From positions 3,310,001-3,374,000 of the forward strand of contig NZ_CP116899.1 in NCBI RefSeq assembly GCF_030997045.1: DNA of 64,000 bases, written 5' to 3'. Below the pieces are notes generated by a model. The model was not told the origin of the DNA and ran no database searches. It saw only the letters and a program-made list of their open reading frames with translations. The translations under genes and the position numbers were made by a program. Below, piece by piece: positions 60,121 through 64,000 of the stretch; position 1 is the first letter of the stretch; each line of letters starts with the position of its first letter. This DNA comes from Microbulbifer sp. TB1203. Lineage in GTDB: Bacteria > Pseudomonadota > Gammaproteobacteria > Pseudomonadales > Cellvibrionaceae.

Positions 60121-61438
60121 CCAGATAGCCATCGCGCACAGCGGCCACATCCACCTGGGGGAAGCGGCTGGGCTCCAGGTCCTGCACGATAGTGACCCCA
60201 TCGCAGGGAGCGAGTTTGCCGCGCTCGATCAGCTTTTGCCTGCGATCGTCGTCCGCGGCCATATCGAACAACCGGGCCTCCGGCAGCGGCCGCTTGTCCC
60301 GGTCCAGCACCACCATCACTTTCGGCTTCAGGCGCCGCTGATAGGTCTGCTCCACCACCACCGCCACTTCGCCGGTGGAGAGCTCCACCTGGGTACCGGT
60401 GGGATAGAGGCCGATGGACTGGATAAACTCCACCGTCAACTGCTCGTTGAAGGCAATACCCCGCCGGTCGTACAGCTGCGTCACCGCCCGGGACGGTGCG
60501 GCCGGGGATTCCACTCCGCGGGGATTGGTGATTTCGTCGTAGTAGGTAACGATGCCGCACATGCGCGCCAGCACCGGAATCCGGTCGCCGCGCAGCCCGC
60601 GGGGGTAGCCGCTGCCGTCGTGCCGTTCACAATGGCAGTGGACGATATCGAGTACCTGGGAATCCATATCCGCATCCGCCGACAGCATTTGCACGCTGTG
60701 GTCGACGAACCTGCGGTATTCCAGCTCGGCCCGTGGCTCCCGCTTCGCCGCCCGCAGCACCTCGGGGCTGAGACGCAGCTTGCCCACGTCCTTGAGCAGT
60801 GTGGCCGTCGCCAACTGCGTCAGTTCGCGGCGGCGCAGGCCGATATGGCGGCCGAATACCAGCGACCAGATACTGGCGCGCACCGAGTGGCTGTAGGTAT
60901 GCTCGTCCTTCTCCCGCACCCGCGCCAGCCAGGCGAAGGCGTCGGGGCTGCGCAGCACGCTCTCCACAAGATCTTCCACCACTTTATTGATCTGTTTCAG
61001 TGGCAGCGGCCCGTCGCTGCGAATCTGCGCCATCACCTGATCCATACCGCTCAATATCTGCCGGTGCAGACTGCGGGCATTGCCGGCCTCGCTCTGCACC
61101 GGCGCGGGAGCCGGGTAGGTATCGTGGGAAACCTGCACCGGGCGGCAGGGAATGACCGGGGCGGGGCGGCGGTTGCGCGTTCCCTCGGTGGCAGAATTTC
61201 CCCTGGGGACATCAGTGCGACTCAGCCGGCGCAGCCTGACCCCCACATCGCCGACGCTCTTGATCACGTCCACGTAAACGAAGCGGCAAAATTTCTGCAG
61301 CTGGCGGATTTCCTCCAGGTCGCGAATATAGAAGCCTTGCAAAACAAAGGGAGTGCGCGTCCACGGCCGGTCGAGCCGGGACACGAACATGCCGCGCTGC
61401 AGGTCCTCTACCAAGACTTTCGCCTGTTCAATCGCCAC
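60071..61438 (-). CDS. HD-GYP-family protein with N-terminal DUF3391 and altered HD motif
   Basis: 455 codons. The N-terminal DUF3391 region is LVEDLQRGMFVSRLDRPWTR to VYVDVIKS (about 10-65). The HD-GYP domain follows: HTYSHSVRASIWS near residue 178, then TATLLKDVGKLRLSPEVL near residue 207, VDHSVQML, HCHCERHDGSGYPRGLRGD near residue 270. The HD dyad reads KD instead of HD, while GYP and the HxxxH-type residues remain. Typical members hydrolyse c-di-GMP; the lost His suggests a weak, altered or regulatory protein. The C-terminus has QVELSTGEVAVVVEQT. It is convergent with the broken MFS gene. Confidence 0.9.
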   Translation of the reverse strand: MAIEQAKVLVEDLQRGMFVSRLDRPWTRTPFVLQGFYIRDLEEIRQLQKFCRFVYVDVIKSVGDVGVRLRRLSRTDVPRGNSATEGTRNRRPAPVIPCRPVQVSHDTYPAPAPVQSEAGNARSLHRQILSGMDQVMAQIRSDGPLPLKQINKVVEDLVESVLRSPDAFAWLARVREKDEHTYSHSVRASIWSLVFGRHIGLRRRELTQLATATLLKDVGKLRLSPEVLRAAKREPRAELEYRRFVDHSVQMLSADADMDSQVLDIVHCHCERHDGSGYPRGLRGDRIPVLARMCGIVTYYDEITNPRGVESPAAPSRAVTQLYDRRGIAFNEQLTVEFIQSIGLYPTGTQVELSTGEVAVVVEQTYQRRLKPKVMVVLDRDKRPLPEARLFDMAADDDRRQKLIERGKLAPCDGVTIVQDLEPSRFPQVDVAAVRDGYLVSRQRLPNFLSRLLKR

Positions 61439-61576
61439 GCTGTTACCGCCGGATAAGGTGGGTAGGGAGGGAAGCAGAAGTGAAGCTCCACCGGGCTCAT
61501 TTATAACACGGCGGTATGGCTATCGGCACACGGTAAAAATGTGAACAAAGTCACAAAAACAAATTGCCACCTGTCT

Positions 61577-62659
61577 CTATTTGGAGTGGTACTGGGGCGA
61601 CAGTTCCAATACTGCCTCGATCATCACCCGCGCGTGCTCCGGATCCACCTGCGGCGTGATACCGTGACCCAGATTGAAGATATGCCCCGGACCCCGGCCG
61701 TAGGATTCCAGCACCGCGGCCACCTCGGCGCGGATGCGCGCCGGCTCCGCCAACAGCACCGCCGGGTCCAGGTTGCCCTGCAGTGCCACCCTGTCGCCAA
61801 CCCGGGCGCGGGCGCCGCGCAAATCAGTAGTCCAGTCCAGCCCCAGGGCACTGGCGCCGGTGTCCGCCATCGCCTCCAGCCACTGGCCGCCGCCCTTGGT
61901 AAACAGGATCGCCGGCACCGGGCGGCCGTCCGCCTCCTTGATCAGGCCCTGCAGGATACGCGCCATATATTGCAGGGAGAACTCGCGGTAGGCGGAGTGG
62001 CTGAGGGCGCCCCCCCAGGTATCGAAGATCTGCACCGCCTGGGCGCCGGCGCGGATCTGCGCATTCAGGTAATCGGTTACCGAATCCGCCAGCACCGACA
62101 ACAACTGGTGCATCAGCTCGGGGCGGCTGTAGAGCATCTCCTTGCAGCGGGCGAAATCCCGGCTGGAGCCGCCCTCCACCATGTAGGTGGCGAGGGTCCA
62201 GGGACTGCCGGAAAAGCCGATCAGCGGCACCCGGCCGTTCAGCTCGCGGCGGATGGTGGACACCGCGTTCATCACGTAATCCAGCTGCCGCTCACTGTCC
62301 ACCACCTCCAGTGCCTCGATATCCGCGGCGGTGCGTAGCGGCTTGCGGAATTTTGGGCCCTCGCCTTCCTCAAAATAGAGGCCCAGGCCCATCGCATCGG
62401 GAATGGTGAGAATGTCCGAAAACAGAATGGCCGCGTCCAGCGGGTAGCGCTCCAGCGGCTGCAGGGTGACCTCGCAGGCCAGCTCGGTGTTGCGGCACAG
62501 ATCCAGAAAACTGCCCGCCCTGGCCCGGCTGGCGCGGTACTCCGGCAGATAACGGCCCGCCTGGCGCATCATCCACACGGGGGTGCGGTCTACTGGCTGG
62601 CGCTGCAGGGCGCGGAGGAAGCGGTCGTTTTTCAGTTCGGAGGGCTTGGATTCGGGCAT
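61577..62659 (-). CDS. hemE: Uroporphyrinogen decarboxylase
   Basis: 360 codons from ATG 62659 (MPESKPSELKNDRFLRAL); a GTG at 62668 is an alternative. It converts uroporphyrinogen III to coproporphyrinogen III in heme synthesis. The strong N-terminal signature is PVWMMRQAGRYLPEYRASRA near residue 27, with Arg and Asp of the active site in this part and in LFSDILTIPDAMGLGL. Further marks are PLIGFSGSPWTLATYMVEG and FNLGHGITPQVDPEH at the end. No defects are seen. Confidence 0.97.
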   Translation of the reverse strand: MPESKPSELKNDRFLRALQRQPVDRTPVWMMRQAGRYLPEYRASRARAGSFLDLCRNTELACEVTLQPLERYPLDAAILFSDILTIPDAMGLGLYFEEGEGPKFRKPLRTAADIEALEVVDSERQLDYVMNAVSTIRRELNGRVPLIGFSGSPWTLATYMVEGGSSRDFARCKEMLYSRPELMHQLLSVLADSVTDYLNAQIRAGAQAVQIFDTWGGALSHSAYREFSLQYMARILQGLIKEADGRPVPAILFTKGGGQWLEAMADTGASALGLDWTTDLRGARARVGDRVALQGNLDPAVLLAEPARIRAEVAAVLESYGRGPGHIFNLGHGITPQVDPEHARVMIEAVLELSPQYHSK

Positions 62660-62767
62660 GGACTGCACAACGGGCTGGCTAAAAAGGCGGCTATTGTACA
62701 GAGGACCGAGGGGCTAAGTAAGAGAGGGGCAAGGATAGTTCGATCAAAGCAATGAGCTTGACGCGAA

Positions 62768-62879
62768 GGCCCCGCTGCCGGGGACTCTTTGCGGGACTGT
62801 CTGCGAGAGGGACCTCGCGGACAAGCCTACAGGGATGTATTCACGGCGTGTCCCGCAAAGAGTCCCCGGCAGTGGGGCC
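62768..62879. repeat. Large stem-loop, 30-base arms
   Basis: Arms 62768-62797 and 62850-62879 match at 29 of 30 positions. The 52-base loop contains its own stem, roughly TGTCTGCGAG with CTCGCGGACA. Total length is 112 bases. Confidence 0.85.
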
Positions 62880-62915
62880 GCCACGGAGTTCTTATTCAGG
62901 CACCCTCTCCCCCGG

Positions 62916-62941
62916 CCCCTCTCCCGCAAGCGGGAGAGGGG
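62916..62941. repeat. Perfect hairpin CCCCTCTCCCGC / GCGGGAGAGGGG
   Basis: Twelve-base perfect stem with a 2-base AA loop, 33 bases downstream of the gltD stop. No T-run follows on either strand. Confidence 0.85.
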
Positions 62942-62946
62942 AGAAG

Positions 62947-62971
62947 CGGAGCTGGAGCTCCGCGGTCCCGG
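62947..62971. repeat. 25-base shared palindromic motif, copy 2
   Basis: One-mismatch copy of 43858-43882. It ends 3 bases before the gltD stop codon region and holds a CGGAGCT...AGCTCCG hairpin. Confidence 0.65.
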
Positions 62972-62973
62972 GG

Positions 62974-64000
62974 CTAGACGTCGAGGTAGTCGAGGATGCC
63001 CTCAGCAGCTTGGCGGCCTTCCCAGATGGCGGTGACCACGAGGTCGGAGCCGCGCACCATATCGCCGCCGGCAAAGACCTTTTCGTTGCTGGTCTGGAAT
63101 TTGAACTGCTGCTTCTCCGGCGCCACCACACCGCCCCAATCGGCGATCTCGACATCGTGCCCCGCCAGCCACTCAGGGGGACTGGGGCGGAAACCGAAGG
63201 CCACCAGAACGATATCCGCGGGGATGATCTCCTCGGAGCCGGGCACCACTTGTGGACGGCGGCGGCCGTTTTCATCCGGTTCGCCCAACTGGGTGGTGAC
63301 CACCTTGACGCCGCTCACAGCGTCGTCGCCGACAATCTCCACCGGCTGGCGATTGAACAGGAACTTCACCCCTTCTTCCTTCGCGTTGGCCACCTCCCGG
63401 CGGGAGCCGGGCATGTTTTCCTCGTCGCGGCGGTAGGCACAGGTGACGCTCCTCGCGCCCAGGCGGATAGAACTGCGGTTGCAGTCCATGGCGGTGTCAC
63501 CGCCGCCCAGCACCACCACGCGCTTACCCTCGACGGAAATAAATTCCTCGGGATTCTTTTCCCAGCCCATATTGCGATTGACGTTGGCCACCAGGAAGGG
63601 CAATGCGTCGTGCACGCCGGGCAGGTCCTCGCCGGGGAAGCCGCCCTTCATATAGTTGTAGGTGCCCATGCCCATAAACACCGCGTCGTAGTCGTTGAGC
63701 AGTTCTTCGAAACTGATGTCCACGCCCACTTCGGTGTTGAGGCAGAACTCGATTCCCATATCGGTAAATATCTGCCGGCGCAGCTGCATCACCGATTTTT
63801 CCAGCTTGAACTCGGGAATGCCGAAGGTGATCAGGCCGCCGATTTCCGGGTATTTATCGAATACCACCGGCTGCACGCCGTTGCGCACCAGTACGTCGGC
63901 GCAGCCGAGGCCGGCGGGGCCGGCACCGATCACCGCCACGCGCTTGTCGGTCTTTTGCACATGACTCAGGTCCGGACGCCAGCCGAGAGCGAAAGCGGTG
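62974..64000 (-). CDS. gltD: Glutamate synthase small subunit, C-terminal part (5' end outside window)
   Basis: The frame is open through the last base of the window, so the N-terminal part (including its 4Fe-4S cysteines) lies outside; about 342 codons are present. The first visible residues, TAFALGWRPDLSH, precede KRVAVIGAGPAGLGCADVLV, the FAD Rossmann motif. GVQPVVFDKYPEIGGLITFG, KRVVVLGGGDTAMDCNRSSI (NADPH motif, given here in part) and the late FAGGDMVRGSDLVVTAIWEG follow. It passes electrons from NADPH to GltB for glutamate synthesis. The gene end lies next to two repeat elements. Confidence 0.96.
   Translation of the reverse strand, partial: TAFALGWRPDLSHVQKTDKRVAVIGAGPAGLGCADVLVRNGVQPVVFDKYPEIGGLITFGIPEFKLEKSVMQLRRQIFTDMGIEFCLNTEVGVDISFEELLNDYDAVFMGMGTYNYMKGGFPGEDLPGVHDALPFLVANVNRNMGWEKNPEEFISVEGKRVVVLGGGDTAMDCNRSSIRLGARSVTCAYRRDEENMPGSRREVANAKEEGVKFLFNRQPVEIVGDDAVSGVKVVTTQLGEPDENGRRRPQVVPGSEEIIPADIVLVAFGFRPSPPEWLAGHDVEIADWGGVVAPEKQQFKFQTSNEKVFAGGDMVRGSDLVVTAIWEGRQAAEGILDYLDV

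Larger units (their letters stand above)
62660..62973. other. Gene-free gap between gltD and hemE with large palindromes
   Basis: About 310 bases with no credible gene. It holds a 30-base inverted repeat with one mismatch (62768-62797 and 62850-62879), a perfect 12-base-stem hairpin (62916-62941) and the second copy of the 25-base shared motif (62947-62971). The hairpins near the gltD stop may end gltD transcripts. Confidence 0.6.

Overview
The window reads as chromosome of a GC-rich marine-type gammaproteobacterium. The run purA-hisZ-DUF2065-hflC-hflK-hflX-hfq-miaA-mutL-amiB-tsaE-nnr with queG, orn, rsgA, rhdA and psd is the classic gammaproteobacterial (Pseudomonas/Cellvibrionales-like) order. 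A Microbulbifer-like host is my best guess, from general familiarity only and not from any search.

Region 1 (1-8053, + strand) is an effector-type region. It opens with the 3' part of an RHS protein carrying a variable C-terminal tip. Two small candidate immunity genes, a DUF1266 gene and a TPR gene follow, all clearly more AT-rich than the rest. A repeat-rich gap comes next, then vgrG, an uncharacterised VgrG-linked gene and a PAAR gene.

Region 2 (8129-31932, - strand) is an almost complete type VI secretion (T6SS) locus. In transcription order it holds a Y1-transposase-like gene that has lost its HUH histidines, a TssB/TssC-like hybrid, tagH, tssJ, tssK, tssL, tssM, tagF, an unrecognised gene, tssA, tssB, tssC, a second tssC, tssE, tssF, tssG and tssH (clpV). 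No hcp and no ppkA kinase are present. Divergent from this operon (32147-36158, + strand) lie a PP2C phosphatase (pppA-like) and a second, tipless RHS protein.

Region 3 (36166-40608) holds single genes: a Bcr/CflA-type MFS pump, an aspartoacylase-family hydrolase, an MltB-type lytic transglycosylase and a hemolysin III-family membrane protein.

Region 4 (40778-64000) is housekeeping: the purA...nnr superoperon on the - strand, then queG (+), orn (-), rsgA (+), rhdA (+), psd (+), a broken MFS gene (+), an HD-GYP-like gene with an altered HD motif (-), hemE (-) and the 3' part of gltD (-).

The intergenic DNA is unusually rich in structured repeats. These include REP-like palindromes with TAGGAGC...GCGA architecture, two multi-hairpin elements, two heptamer tandem arrays, an inverted-repeat-bounded 164-bp element at the broken MFS gene, and several shared short motifs. 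The most interesting single point is the transposase-like gene without HUH catalytic histidines, which sits as first cistron of the roughly 24-kb T6SS operon and ends in an AT-hook-like basic tail. No tRNA, rRNA or CRISPR array was seen.
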